Source: Anomaloglossus baeobatrachus | Lineage: Eukaryota > Chordata > Amphibia > Anura > Aromobatidae | Assembly (NCBI RefSeq): GCF_048569485.1 | Contig: NC_134354.1 | Location: 89,183,825 to 89,247,824, forward strand | Direction of reading: 5' to 3' | Length of the DNA: 64,000 nt | Shown: positions 1 through 10,225 of the stretch, piece after piece | Layout of the letters: each line of letters begins with the position of its first letter | Numbering within the stretch: the first letter of the stretch is position 1 | Position numbers and translations under genes: made by a program | The notes under the pieces: generated by a model | Told to the model about the DNA's origin: nothing | The model's database searches: none | What the model saw: only the letters and a program-made list of their open reading frames with translations

Positions 1-433
1 TCTATAAAGCACTTGCTTGTAATTTTTCAACGTTTTGTATGTTCCCTGTAGTATTTTAACTGTATCTTGATTAAAAATATTTTTATATCCACTTTGTGGT
101 AACCATGTGAATGCTGCCTTATGAATAATTAACATTAAGTGTCTAGTAGCTTCCTCTGCATCTGGGTGTGTATGCAATGACAGGTTAAGGGGTTGTGCAG
201 TCTTAATCCATAAATCTACATACTTGTGCAACCTCACATCCTGGCCACATTAAGACTAGAGGGAGTAGGCTTGTGCAATGCAAATGTATAGAGTGAGGCT
301 GCTGAGCTCTAGTCTGAATGTGGCCAAGAATACGCATATTGTATACTCGTGACCAACAGTTCTGGCTCTGGGAAAAGGACTCCTCACAGCATTCCATGTA
401 AGCCTTGTTGCTCTGTACTGGACAACCACTTAA

Positions 434-467
<34 letters not shown>

Positions 468-733
468 TCACAAGGGTTGTGCTATTGAGGTGTTGTCAAT
501 CAGTTGTGTTTGACTGGGTTCTCTACCCCCCCCCCCTTCCCCCATTCCCATATTAACTCGCATGCACCACTGCATTCTTGCACTAAATATATTCTGCCTG
601 GGCATGAGCACAGAATTTTGCTGCATGTTCCCAAATTGCTTGTGTGCATGCTCCAGGCTGCTGACACTTCAGGAGCATGCCCGTTACTAGTGGAAGTGAC
701 ATAAAAATGGCAATGTGAGATGTTGTGAGGTCT
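1..733. other. 3' flanking DNA, no gene seen
   Basis: I see no coding sequence or recognisable element here apart from the GT microsatellite listed separately and a short C-rich run near 526-538. The short open frames have no recognisable similarity and are expected by chance. Confidence 0.5.
436..465. repeat. (GT)n microsatellite
   Basis: About fifteen uninterrupted GT units. A simple repeat of this kind is probably length-polymorphic. Confidence 0.95.
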
Positions 734-824
734 TTAACACTAGAACTACTGAGGTAGTCATTTTGACTACTTTGCACCATGTATTTCTATATAGGTGTCA
801 CGAGTCCAGTAGTTCTAGTGTTAA
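734..824. mobile_element. Short palindromic TTAA-flanked MITE
   Basis: Both ends read TTAACACTAGAACTACTG (right end reverse-complemented TTAACACTAGAACTACTGG), giving about 17-bp terminal inverted repeats around a 55-bp core. The TTAA at each end is the target preference of piggyBac and Kolobok DNA transposons. There is no coding capacity. The exact superfamily is inferred from the TTAA only. Confidence 0.75.
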
Positions 825-1399
825 ATCTAGGAAGTAATAAGTTCTATATCTTAAAATGAAAGCAGCTTTATTAAGGATAGATCACGCTCATCATTACTAG
901 AGTATCTGAGTACTCTGGTGCCATTCTGCACAGTCAATAAAGTGGGGTGAATACTCTCATCACTACTAAGGATCTCTAATTTACCGCACTTGGCTGCAAT
1001 TGGTGTACTAGCAGCATCTAGGAATGGATAATTGACTTGGTCCTTTTTGTTTAAACAAAACCCTCTTCACTTGTCCCAGAGCGGTGTTCAGCTGTCTCTA
1101 CCCCTGGCCTTGGAATTTAAGCAGAAATATCTAACCACCCAACAGGCATACTTCCAGACTGCTTGCCCTGAAAAATGTCACCACTGAGGCTTTCTGTAGC
1201 CTGATGGCAGTGACCATTCTGTACTGTTTCCCTGCTACCACTTTCTCCTGGTATGCCGTCCCCACCTTACACAAGCACGTGTTCAAAACTTTGAGGAATC
1301 AACCAAGATGGTGAACAGCAATTACATCCTTTTCTGTGTCTACTGAAACTATTGCTGCTCACAAGGTGAAAGCTTTGCAAGCTGCCCAGGTAAAAGAGT

Positions 1400-2010
1400 A
1401 AAATACACAGGATGATCCTACTAAACCAAGCCTCAAATTCCCTTTTTGGTGTGGCTTGGGTGACAATGAGGGGGAGGTGGAACAATAGATGGTTGTATGT
1501 GCTATATAGGGTACTATTAACATCAGCTTCTTGTCTGGTCAGTGTGAATGGCCTGAAGAGGATGAGATGGAGTCATCCTCCTAGTGGGGACAGGAAAGTG
1601 TTGCCTGTTGGGAGTCTGACACCTGGCAGACTTTGTCCCTCTGCCTTTCCTTTGACCCTTGCAGTATAGGCATTTTGGCCAGCATCAATTACTGGTTGTT
1701 TAACCTTCTCAACCCACACTACAAGAACTTTCCATTTCTCCTTCCTGCAGCAGAGAGGGGTATTAATATGGTGCAATACCAGAAGGCCGTAGTTGAAGAA
1801 TTGGTCAAATTCCCATATGACAATACTGGTGGTAGAGGTAATAGTTCCTTGGACTACCTGAGGAGAAGACAGAAGGGAGACACACCCAAAAGGTCCAACA
1901 GAGGAAGGGGAACACTATCAAAGGTCTAGGACAGTTTCATTAGTACCGACCAGGCCCTGATTTGTGGGGTACTCTGACAAGGAGGGAAAAGTTCATGAAG
2001 ATGCATTACC
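1400..2010 (+). pseudogene. Possible decayed hAT-type transposase fragment
   Basis: A plus-strand stretch around 1660-1830 translates to a segment with NPHYKNFPFL followed by PAAERG, resembling the LDPRYKNLxFL...ER signature near the C-terminal dimerisation region of hAT/ZBED transposases. Flanking frames are interrupted, so this would be an old inactive remnant of a plain DNA transposon. The match is short and read by eye. It could instead be chance similarity. Confidence 0.35.
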
Positions 2011-2102
2011 TAGCATATCACTGTCCCCATGGATACGTGGCATAAATTGTCTTTATGCGTTGGATGTGTCGGCCTACACTACTGCTAGCGGGTTTTTGTT
2101 TT

Positions 2103-2104
<2 letters not shown>

Positions 2105-2139
<35 letters not shown>
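2105..2139. repeat. Poly(T) tract, about 35 bp
   Basis: An uninterrupted T run. It may be the reversed A-tail of a retroposed sequence on the minus strand, but I do not recognise a body next to it. Confidence 0.9.
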
Positions 2140-2382
2140 CATGCTGCTGGAGTCCTAACTGATAGGTGCATCTGCCTGTGAAGTGAAAATACTGACAGGT
2201 TAAATCTTTGAGCAAAGTGGGGATTAACCCAGACTTCTCAACTCCACCGGATGACAGTAACCAAACAAAGGTTCCTTTCTGTAGTGTATTCCTATGCACC
2301 GCTTCCCACAAACTCACCAGTCTTGTCCTCAATAATATCAACAGGGTCATTATGCAATCCTTGGTCTTAAATTTTCCCAGGG

Positions 2383-2385
<3 letters not shown>

Positions 2386-2415
<30 letters not shown>
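2386..2415. repeat. Poly(T) tract, about 30 bp, followed by CT-rich run
   Basis: An uninterrupted T run followed at 2424-2439 by a short CT repeat. It lies about 35 bp before the left arm of the palindrome at 2451-2620. Confidence 0.9.
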
Positions 2416-2418
<3 letters not shown>

Positions 2419-2450
2419 TGGGATCTCTCTCTCTCTCTCCCATTTTACAC

Positions 2451-2620
2451 CATTTGGAAGAAGTGGAATTCCTAGACTGGTAAAGCCAACTCACTAAGTG
2501 CAAGGGCTGAAAACAATTTACCTCTAAGGGAGAAATATCCCTCTTAGAGGTAAATTGTTTTCAGCCCTTGCACTTAGTGAGTTGGCTTTACCAGTCTAGG
2601 AATTCCACTTCTTCCAAATG
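2451..2620. repeat. Perfect 78-bp inverted repeat with 14-bp spacer
   Basis: The left arm (2451-2528) and right arm (2543-2620) are reverse complements without a mismatch in my reading, separated by 14 bases. A transcript would form a long perfect hairpin. The arms do not resemble the transposon ends seen elsewhere in the window, and no target-site duplication is evident. It may be a recent fold-back duplication, a hairpin RNA locus or a sequencing or assembly fold-back. Confidence 0.9.
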
Positions 2621-2823
2621 AAAACCATTCTTTTACGAGTTTTCACAAATTGTGGGAGAAGTGGTGGCCTATATGAGACAATAAGGGTAGGTTCCCACTA
2701 TCAGTACACACAGGGTTTTGGATACAGCAATTTCAGAGACCAAAACACTGTCATACAGTATAAGCACAGTGGATGGGATTTACATAAATCCCATGCCCAC
2801 TGTACTTTTTTCACAGCGTAAAC

Positions 2824-2960
2824 CAGGGGTCCCCCAACTCCTGTCCTCAAGGGCCACCAACAGTGCATGTTTTGGGGTGTCTTTAGTATTGCACAGGTGA
2901 GGATTCCAACACCCATGCAATGCTAAGGAAATTCTGAAAACATGCATTGTTGGACCCCTG
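2824..2960. mobile_element. hAT-type MITE with 8-bp target duplication
   Basis: The element begins CAGGGGTCC and ends GGACCCCTG. It is flanked on both sides by the identical 8-mer GCGTAAAC (2816-2823 and 2961-2968). An 8-bp target duplication with CAGGG termini is the signature of hAT DNA transposons. At 137 bp it has no coding capacity and must have been moved by a transposase supplied in trans. The perfect duplication argues for modest age. Confidence 0.9.
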
Positions 2961-3129
2961 GCGTAAACGGAAGTGCGTCATGGCTTTCTGAGCTACAGCA
3001 TGGCAATTTATGCTTGCAGAAGCAAGAGTGTTCTCAGCGGTAAGAATGCCGTAACAATCTGCAACGCCCAGAATCCTGATCGTGGGCACAGATGTTTTCC
3101 TGTGGAACATTCATCTCTCCGTAAGAGGG

Positions 3130-4030
3130 AAGACATTCTGTCTAGAACGCAATGTCATCGGATCATCCTTTTATCTGGATGATCAACTAATTGGGCCTTA
3201 TCTGTTCTTTTGTTAGAACATCCAGCCAACATATGCCAAATTCGGTCATCCTTGGGTTGGTTGGTCAATTTGATTCAGTTTTAAAAATATTGTCAAGTTG
3301 GAAACAAGGAAAAATATCCTTAAGTGCCATGTCCATTCTCTGCTCCATGACCGCATGCATTCAAACAGTTGCCTGGTCCCAAGCTCATACAAGGGTTTTA
3401 TAGGTTCAAATCATACTTTTAAAGACATTAGTCTTTCAAATAAATGCATCCTTACCTTTTCTGAAGAGTAGAGAAGTTACAAATGCAATTTACAATAAGG
3501 CATGGAATACCTTCTTTTTGTTATGATGATACTTCTCTCTTGATTCTCCTCACCCAAATATTGCCAAATTCCTACATTTTCCACAAAGTGGACTAGATAA
3601 AGGTTTGAAACACAGTACCTTTTAAAAATCCAGATTTCAATTTAAACTCGTACGTTGATCAAAATATGGTTGTACATTTTATTACAAAGGCAGCCTCTCA
3701 ATTATCACTAAGTTGTCAATGCAGTACTATCATGGGACTTGAATGTTATACCCAAGGGCCTATCGCTACATTCATTTGAGCTTTTACTTTTGATGGACGT
3801 AAACATTGTTTTGGAATGCAGCCTTTCTTGTAGCAGTCATGACTGCAAAGAGAATAGGTGAATATTAGATAACCGAATTATTCTCCATTTGGGCCATTGC
3901 TTCAAAGAAAGTATCAAAGTTCTACATATCTCAAGAAATTATTCTACCTTCCTTTGGTCAGAACTCCTCATATTAAAGAAGAGTTCCATTTCATGGATGT
4001 ATGCAGATTCATACTTGGTTGTGTAGAACG
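3130..4030 (+). mobile_element. Ancient DIRS-like retroelement fossil
   Basis: Plus-strand translation in scattered frames shows a reverse-transcriptase trace (YLDD-like followed by GWLVNL, then TACIQTVAWSQAHTRVL) and further on a tyrosine-recombinase trace (SWDLNVIPKGL, then AAFLVAVMTAKRIGE). These align in order with the RT and recombinase regions of the younger DIRS copies here. The fossil is very old, broken many times, and of a different lineage from copies A-F. Its right side is cut off by DIRS A in the opposite orientation. The left limit is uncertain because other small repeats intervene. Confidence 0.7.
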
Positions 4031-4056
4031 AAAAGAAGGGAATTTTGTTTACTTAC

Positions 4057-4359
4057 CGTAAATTCCTTTTCTTCTAGCTCTAATTAGGAGACCCAGACAA
4101 TTGGGTGTATAGGCTATGCCTCCGGAGGCTGCACAAAGTATTACACTTAAAAGTGTTAAGCCCCTCCCCTTCTGCCTATACACCCCCCGTGCTCTCACGG
4201 GATCCTCAGTTTTGGTGCAAAAGCAAGAAGGAGGAAAAAATTATAAACTGGTTTAAAGTAGATTCAATCCGAAGGAATATCGGAAAACTGAAACCATTCA
4301 ACATGAACAACATGTGTACACAAAAAAACAGGGGCGGGTGCTGGGTCTCCCAATTAGAG
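4057..4359 (-). other. Terminal cassette of DIRS A bounded by splice-like signals
   Basis: On the minus strand the 3' terminal region starts after a pyrimidine-rich tract ending TTCTTCTAG and ends at ACG/GTAAGTAAAC. Both are strong matches to vertebrate splice acceptor and donor consensus. The 303-nt interval could behave as an exon if transcribed in sense. This copy is outside the coding span of TOMM70, so it may be silent. Confidence 0.45.
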
Positions 4360-5523
4360 CTAGAAGAAAAGGAATTTACGGTAAGTAAACAAAATTCCCT
4401 TCTTCTTTGTCGCTCTATTGGGAGACCCAGACAATTGGGATGTCCAAAAGCAATCCCTGGGTGGGTAAAATAATACCTCGTAAGAGAGCCGTAAAACGGC
4501 CCCTTCCTACAGGTGGGCAACCGCCGCCTGAAGGACACGTCTGCCTATGCTGGCATCCGCCGAAGCATAGGTATGCACCTGATAGTGTTTCGTGAAAGTG
4601 TGCAGGCTCGACCAGGTAGCCGCCTGACACACCTGCTGAGCCGTAGCCTGGTGCCTCAAAGCCCAGGACGCGCCCACGGCTCTGGTAGAATGGGCCTTCA
4701 GCCCTGAGGGAACCGGAAGCCCAGCCGAACGGTAAGCTTCGATAATTGGCTCCTTGATCCACCGAGCCAGGGTTGATTTGGAAGCCTGTGACCCTTTACG
4801 CTGGCCAGCGACAAGGACAAAGAGTGCATCCGAGCGGCGCAGGGGCGCCGTACAAGAAATGTAGAATCTGAGTGCTCTCACCAGATCTAACAAGTGCAAA
4901 TCCTTTTCACATTGGTGAACTGGATGAGGATAAAAAGAAGGTAAGGAGATATCCTCATTGAGATGAAAGGGGGATACAACCTTAGGGAGAAATTCCGGAA
5001 CCGGACGTAGAACCACCTTGTCCTGGTGAAACACCAGAAAAGGGGCTTTGCATGACAACGCTGCTAGCTCAGACACTCTCCGAAGAGAGGTGACTGCTAC
5101 TAGGAAGACCACCTTCTGCGAAAGGTGTGAGAGAGAGATATCTCTCATTGGCTCGAATGGTGGTTTCTGAAGAACCATCAGCACCCTGTTCAGATCCCAG
5201 GGTTCTAACGGCCGCTTGTAAGGTGGAACGATGTGACAAACTCCCTGCAGGAACGTGCGTACCTGTGGAAGTCTAGCTAGGCGCTTCTGGTAAAACACCG
5301 AGAGCGCAGAAACTTGTCCCTTAAGGGAGCCAAGCGACACCCTTTTCCAGTCCAGATTGAAGGAAGGACAGAAAAGTAGGTAATGCAAATGGCCAGGGAG
5401 AAAAACCCTGAGCAGAGCACCATGACAGAAAAATTTTCCACGTCCTGTGATAGATCTTGGCGGACGTTGGTTTCCTAGCCTGTCTCATAGTGGCAATGAC
5501 ATCCTGAGATAATCCTGAAGACG

Positions 5524-7668
5524 CTAGGATCCAGGACTCAATGGCCACGCAGTCAGGTTGAGGGCCGCAGAATTCAGATGGAAAAACGGCCCTTGAGACA
5601 GCAAGTCTGTTCGGTCTGGTAGTGCCCACGGTTGGCCGACCGTGAGATGCCACAGATCCGGGTACCACGACCTCCTCGGCCAGTCTGGAGCGACGAGGAT
5701 GGCGCGGCGGCAGTCGGCCCTGATCTTGTGTAACACTCTGGGCAACAGTGCCAGCGGAGGAAACACATACGGGAGCTGAAACTGCGACCAATCCTGAACT
5801 AAGGCGTCTGCCGCCAGAGCTCTGGGGTCTTGAGACCGTGCCATGAACATTGGTACCTTGTTGTTGTGCCGGGACGCCATGAGGTCGACGTCCGGCACCC
5901 CCCAGAGGCAACAGATCTCCTGAAACACGTCCGGGTGAAGGGACCATTCCCCTGCGTCCATGCCCTGGCGACTGAGATAATCTGCTTCCCAGTTTTCCAC
6001 GCCTGGGATGTGAACTGCGGATATGGTGGAGGACGTGGCTTCCACCCACATCAAGATCCGCCGGACTTCCTGGAAGGCTTGACGACTGCGTGTGCCGCCT
6101 TGGTGATTGATGTATGCCACCGCTGTGGAATTGTCCGACTGAATTCGGATCTGCTTGCCTGCCAGCCACTGCTGGAACGCTTTCAGGGCAAGATACACTG
6201 CCCGAATTTCCAGAACATTGATCTGAAGCGAGGACTCTTGCCGGGTCCACGTACCCTGAGTCCTGTGGTGGAGAAAAACCGCTCCCCATCCTGACAGACT
6301 CGCGTCTGTCGTGACTACTTCCCAGGATGGGGGAAGGAAGGATTTCCCCTTCGATAATGAAGTGGGAAGAAGCCACCACCGAAGGGAGGCTTTGGTTGCC
6401 TGAGAGAGGGAGACGGTCCTGTCGAGGGACGTCGGCTTCCTGTCCCATTTGCGTAGGATGTCCCATTGAAGGGGACGCAGGTGAAACTGCGCGAAAGGGA
6501 CTGCTTCCATTGCTGCCACCATCTTCCCCAAGAAGTGCATGAGGCGCCTCAAGGGGTGTGACTGGCCTTGAAGGAGAGACTGTACCCCTTTCTGTAGTGA
6601 CTGCTGTTTGATCAGCGGAAGCTTCACTATCGCTGAGAGGGCATGAAACTCCATGCCAAGGTACGTCAGCGATTGGGCCGGTGTCAGATTTGACTTTGGA
6701 AAATTGATGATCCACCCGAAACTCTGGAGAGTCTCCAGGGTAACGTCGAGGCTGTGTTGGCATGCCTCTTGAGAGGGTGCCTTGATCAACAGATCGTCCA
6801 AGTACGGGATCACAGAATGACCCTGAGAATGGAGGACCGCTACTACAGTAGCCATAACCTTGGTGAAAACCCGTGGGGCTGTTGCCAGGCCGAATGGTAG
6901 TGCCACGAACTGCAGGTGTTCGTTTTCCATGGCGAAGCGCAAGAAGCGTTGGTGCTCTGGGGCAATCGGAACGTGGAGATAAGCATCTTTGATATCGATC
7001 GATGCAAGGAAATCTCCCTGGGACATTGAGGCGATGACGGAACGGAGGGATTCCATCCGGAACCGCCTGGTCTTTACGTGTTTGTTGAGAAGTTTCAGGT
7101 CCAGGACAGGACGGAAGGACCCGTCCTTCTTTGGGACCACAAACAAGTTGGAGTAAAAACCGTGGCCCTGTTGCTGAAGAGGAAGAGGGACCACCACTCC
7201 TTCTGCCTTCAGGGTGCCCAGCGCCTGCCGAAGAGCCTCGGCTCGCTCGGGAGGCGGAGAGGACCGGAAGAATCGAGTCGGGGGACGAGAGATGAACTCT
7301 ATCTTGTAACCGTGAGAGAGAATGTCTCTCACCCAGCGGTCTTTTATTTGTGGCAGCCAGGTGTCGCAAAAGCGGGAGAGCCTGCCACCGACCGAGGATG
7401 CTACTAGAGGAGGTAGAAAGTCATGAGGCAGCCGCTTTAGCGGTGCTCCCAATGGCCTTTTTAGGACGTGACTTAGACCGCCATGCATCAGAGTTCCTTT
7501 GTTCTTTCTGAGACCTTTTGGACGAGGAGAATTGGGACCTGCCCGCGCCCCGAAAGGACCGAAACCTCGACTGCCCTCTCCTCTGTTGGGAGAGGTTCTG
7601 CTTGGGCTGGGGTAAGGATGTATCCTTTCCCTTGGATTGTTTGATGATTTCATCCAGGCGCTCGCCAA
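5524..7668 (-). CDS. DIRS A ORF2: reverse transcriptase-RNase H
   Basis: A 714-residue frame. An N-terminal extension rich in proline and arginine precedes the RT domain (FRPVLDLKLLNKHV, then DIKDAYLHVPI, LPFGLATAPR and the active-site box YLDDLL). RNase H follows (TTDASLSGWG, SDNSTAVAYINHQ, EADYLSRQ). A further domain with PDVDLMASRHNN and VAPDWPRRSWYPDLWHL resembles the methyltransferase-like tail of DIRS and some gypsy elements. It overlaps ORF1 upstream and the recombinase frame downstream, as is usual for DIRS. Part of an old mobile element, not a host gene. Confidence 0.9.
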   Translation of the reverse strand: MASAWMKSSNNPRERIHPYPSPSRTSPNRGEGSRGFGPFGARAGPNSPRPKGLRKNKGTLMHGGLSHVLKRPLGAPLKRLPHDFLPPLVASSVGGRLSRFCDTWLPQIKDRWVRDILSHGYKIEFISRPPTRFFRSSPPPERAEALRQALGTLKAEGVVVPLPLQQQGHGFYSNLFVVPKKDGSFRPVLDLKLLNKHVKTRRFRMESLRSVIASMSQGDFLASIDIKDAYLHVPIAPEHQRFLRFAMENEHLQFVALPFGLATAPRVFTKVMATVVAVLHSQGHSVIPYLDDLLIKAPSQEACQHSLDVTLETLQSFGWIINFPKSNLTPAQSLTYLGMEFHALSAIVKLPLIKQQSLQKGVQSLLQGQSHPLRRLMHFLGKMVAAMEAVPFAQFHLRPLQWDILRKWDRKPTSLDRTVSLSQATKASLRWWLLPTSLSKGKSFLPPSWEVVTTDASLSGWGAVFLHHRTQGTWTRQESSLQINVLEIRAVYLALKAFQQWLAGKQIRIQSDNSTAVAYINHQGGTRSRQAFQEVRRILMWVEATSSTISAVHIPGVENWEADYLSRQGMDAGEWSLHPDVFQEICCLWGVPDVDLMASRHNNKVPMFMARSQDPRALAADALVQDWSQFQLPYVFPPLALLPRVLHKIRADCRRAILVAPDWPRRSWYPDLWHLTVGQPWALPDRTDLLSQGPFFHLNSAALNLTAWPLSPGS

Positions 7669-8893
7669 AGAGCCTGTCGCCAGAAATTGGCAAACCGGTT
7701 AAACGCTTTTTGGAAGCGGAATCTGCCTTCCACTCCCGTAGCCACAAGGCCCTGCGGACTACTACCGAATTGGCGGTCGCAACTGCCGTACGGCTCACAG
7801 AGTCCAGGACAGCATTCATAGCGTAAGACGCAATTGCCGAGGTCTGGGAGGTAATGGAAGCCACTTGTGGCGCGGCCGCTTCAATTTTTGCTTGACCTGC
7901 TGATATAGCTTGTAGCGCCCATACGGCTGCGAATGCTGGGGCAAAAGAAGCTCCGATAGCTTCATAGATGGATTTCATCCAGAGCTCCATCTGCCTGTCA
8001 GTGGCATCTTTAAGCGAGGCCCCATCTTCCACTGCAAGTATGGATCTAGCCGCCAGTCTGGAGATTGGAGGATCCACTTTGGGACATTGAATCCAACCTT
8101 TAACCACTTCCGGGGGAAAAGGATAACGTGTATCCTTAAGGCGCTTAGAGAAACGCTTATCCGGACAAGCATGGTGATTCTGGATTGCCTCTCTGAAATC
8201 AGAGTGGTCTAGAAACATACTCTGTGTACGCTTGGGGAACCTGAAGCGAAATTTCTCCTGCTGAGAATCTGACTCCTCCGCCGGAGGGGCTGAGGGAAGA
8301 ATATCCAGCAACTGATGAATGGATGCAATAAGATCATTCACTATGGCGTCCCCGTCTGGAGAATTAAGATTGAGAGCGCTCCCAGGATCAGAATCCTGAT
8401 CAGCTGTCTCCGCATCATCAACCAGAGATTCCCCCCGCTGAGACCCTAAACAATATGATGTCGAGGGAAATTCTAAGCGGGCCCGCTTAGACGATCTGGG
8501 GCTAGGTTCTAAGTCCGAACCCTCCGTCTGGGATGTATGGGATACCCCGTGAGGACATTGTTGGCCCAACTGAGGGGGGTCAGGGAACAATGATTCAACA
8601 GAGTCCCTTTGCTGAGATACCGGCCTGGACTGCAAGGCTTCTAGTATCTTAGCCATAGTCTCAGAGAGTTGATCCTTAAAGGCTGCAAACTCAGTCCCCG
8701 TCACCTGGACAGTGTCAACAGGTGGCTCCCCCTGTGCCCCACTTAGCATAGGCCCCGGCTGAGGAAGTGTCACAGGGGTCGAACACTGTACACAATGAGG
8801 GTCAGTGGAACCTGCCGGTAGCTGGGTCTTACATGCGGCGCAGGCAACATAATAAGCCTGTGTTTTGGCACCCCTGCCTTTTGTGGGCGCCAT
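7421..8893 (-). CDS. DIRS A ORF1: gag-like protein with N-terminal zinc-ribbon motif
   Basis: About 490 residues from the start chosen at 8893, which matches the start of the same frame in D; a slightly upstream ATG at 8917 is less conserved. A C-X2-C-X12-H?C-X2-C pattern (CAACKTQLPAGSTDPHCVQC) lies near the N-terminus. An acidic, serine-rich linker follows, then a helical core with DRLFGERLDEIIKQSKG, and a basic Arg/Ser-rich tail suited to nucleic-acid binding. DIRS ORF1 proteins are regarded as gag equivalents; the role here is inferred from position and composition. Confidence 0.8.
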   Translation of the reverse strand: MAPTKGRGAKTQAYYVACAACKTQLPAGSTDPHCVQCSTPVTLPQPGPMLSGAQGEPPVDTVQVTGTEFAAFKDQLSETMAKILEALQSRPVSQQRDSVESLFPDPPQLGQQCPHGVSHTSQTEGSDLEPSPRSSKRARLEFPSTSYCLGSQRGESLVDDAETADQDSDPGSALNLNSPDGDAIVNDLIASIHQLLDILPSAPPAEESDSQQEKFRFRFPKRTQSMFLDHSDFREAIQNHHACPDKRFSKRLKDTRYPFPPEVVKGWIQCPKVDPPISRLAARSILAVEDGASLKDATDRQMELWMKSIYEAIGASFAPAFAAVWALQAISAGQAKIEAAAPQVASITSQTSAIASYAMNAVLDSVSRTAVATANSVVVRRALWLREWKADSASKKRLTGLPISGDRLFGERLDEIIKQSKGKDTSLPQPKQNLSQQRRGQSRFRSFRGAGRSQFSSSKRSQKEQRNSDAWRSKSRPKKAIGSTAKAAAS

Positions 8894-10225
8894 GCTATAG
8901 TTTTCCCTGAGTAACACAATAGGGTATATAGCCAGAATGCACTGTGCTCATACAGTGTAAATTATATACAGTACACAAATAATGTACCAATACAATACAG
9001 CACCATGGGGCTAGCACCACATGTGCTGCTTACCAGCCGCCTAAGCGGTTGTGAGGCCACCAGAGACCGTGTCTGGGTCTCCCATGAATATGTCCCTCTC
9101 TGCAGCGTCGGTGGAGCTGACAGGAATGGCTGCGGCGTCCTGACGAGCTGAGGAAGCTGTGGGCGTGGCCTCGAAAGAGCGCGAAACGGGCGCTCATACT
9201 GTGCACAGTGAGGGGAGTGGAGCATGTAAATCATACTCCAGCCCTCATTGCTGCTCGCTCCGTGCAGCGTCCCGCCCTTCCCCTGCCTGTCAGGGCTGAG
9301 GGCGGGAGAAAAAAGGGAAACTAGGCCGCAATGAAGCCGGGGACTGTAGTAATAAACGCGGCCGCCGTAAAAGCGCGGCCGTGTGAAAGTCCCCGGCGAA
9401 CTACAAGTCCCAGCCGCGCCGCAGTGTCCCGTGGCAACGGCGGTCAGTGCGGTAGCCCTTACATATAAACACACTCAGCGACGCTGAGTGTGTAATGGCA
9501 CATATAGACCCGGTCAGCGCCGCGGTCCCCGGTGCACTAGCACACCCAGCAAAGCTGAGGTGATGCCGTGCGCGGTCCCCATAGGGATACAGAGTACCTC
9601 TAAGATGCAGGGCCATGTCCCTGAACGGTATCGGCTCCTATCCATCAGGCTCCACAGGAGTTGTGGATGAAGCCCGGTCTCAGTGCCTGGAGACCGATAA
9701 GATCCCACTTCACCCAGAGCCCTAAGGGGGATGGGGAAGGAAAACAGCATGTGGGCTCCAGCCTCCGTACCCACAATGGATACCTCAACCTTAACAACAC
9801 CGCCGACAAGAGTGGGGTGAGAAGGGAGCATGCTGGGGGCCCTATATGGGCCCACTTTTCTTCCATCCGACCTAGTCAGCAGCTGCTGCTGACTAATCTG
9901 TGGAGCTGTGCTTGCATGTCTGCCTCCTTCGCACAAAGCAAAAAAACTGAGGATCCCGTGAGAGCACGGGGGGTGTATAGGCAGAAGGGGAGGGGCTTAA
10001 CACTTTTAAGTGTAATACTTTGTGCAGCCTCCGGAGGCATAGCCTATACACCCAATTGTCTGGGTCTCCCAATAGAGCGACAAAGAAAAAATCATTGTCC
10101 AGTACAATAGACCTAGCAAAGGCAAAAAGGCTTTTAAGGGTACAAATGCCAACTGGATGAAAGACAGCCATAGACTGAGGATATCAAGGCAATCAAAACT
10201 ATTTAATAAAACCTAATTTCATTAT

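Larger units (their letters stand above)
4034..10087 (-). mobile_element. DIRS retrotransposon A (nearly whole)
   Basis: A full-length DIRS element of about 6.05 kb, coding on the minus strand. In coding order it has a right terminal arm, a leader of about 1.1 kb, ORF1 (gag-like, 7421-8893), ORF2 (reverse transcriptase and RNase H, 5524-7668), a tyrosine-recombinase region overlapping the end of ORF2 and running to 4507, the internal complementary region near 4340-4440, and the left arm. The inverted arms match each other where compared. DIRS elements are LTR-retrotransposon relatives that integrate by a recombinase, not an integrase, and make no target duplication; none is seen. About one break in the coding parts. 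Body similarity to D is high but not complete, so A is a related subfamily member. Confidence 0.93.
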
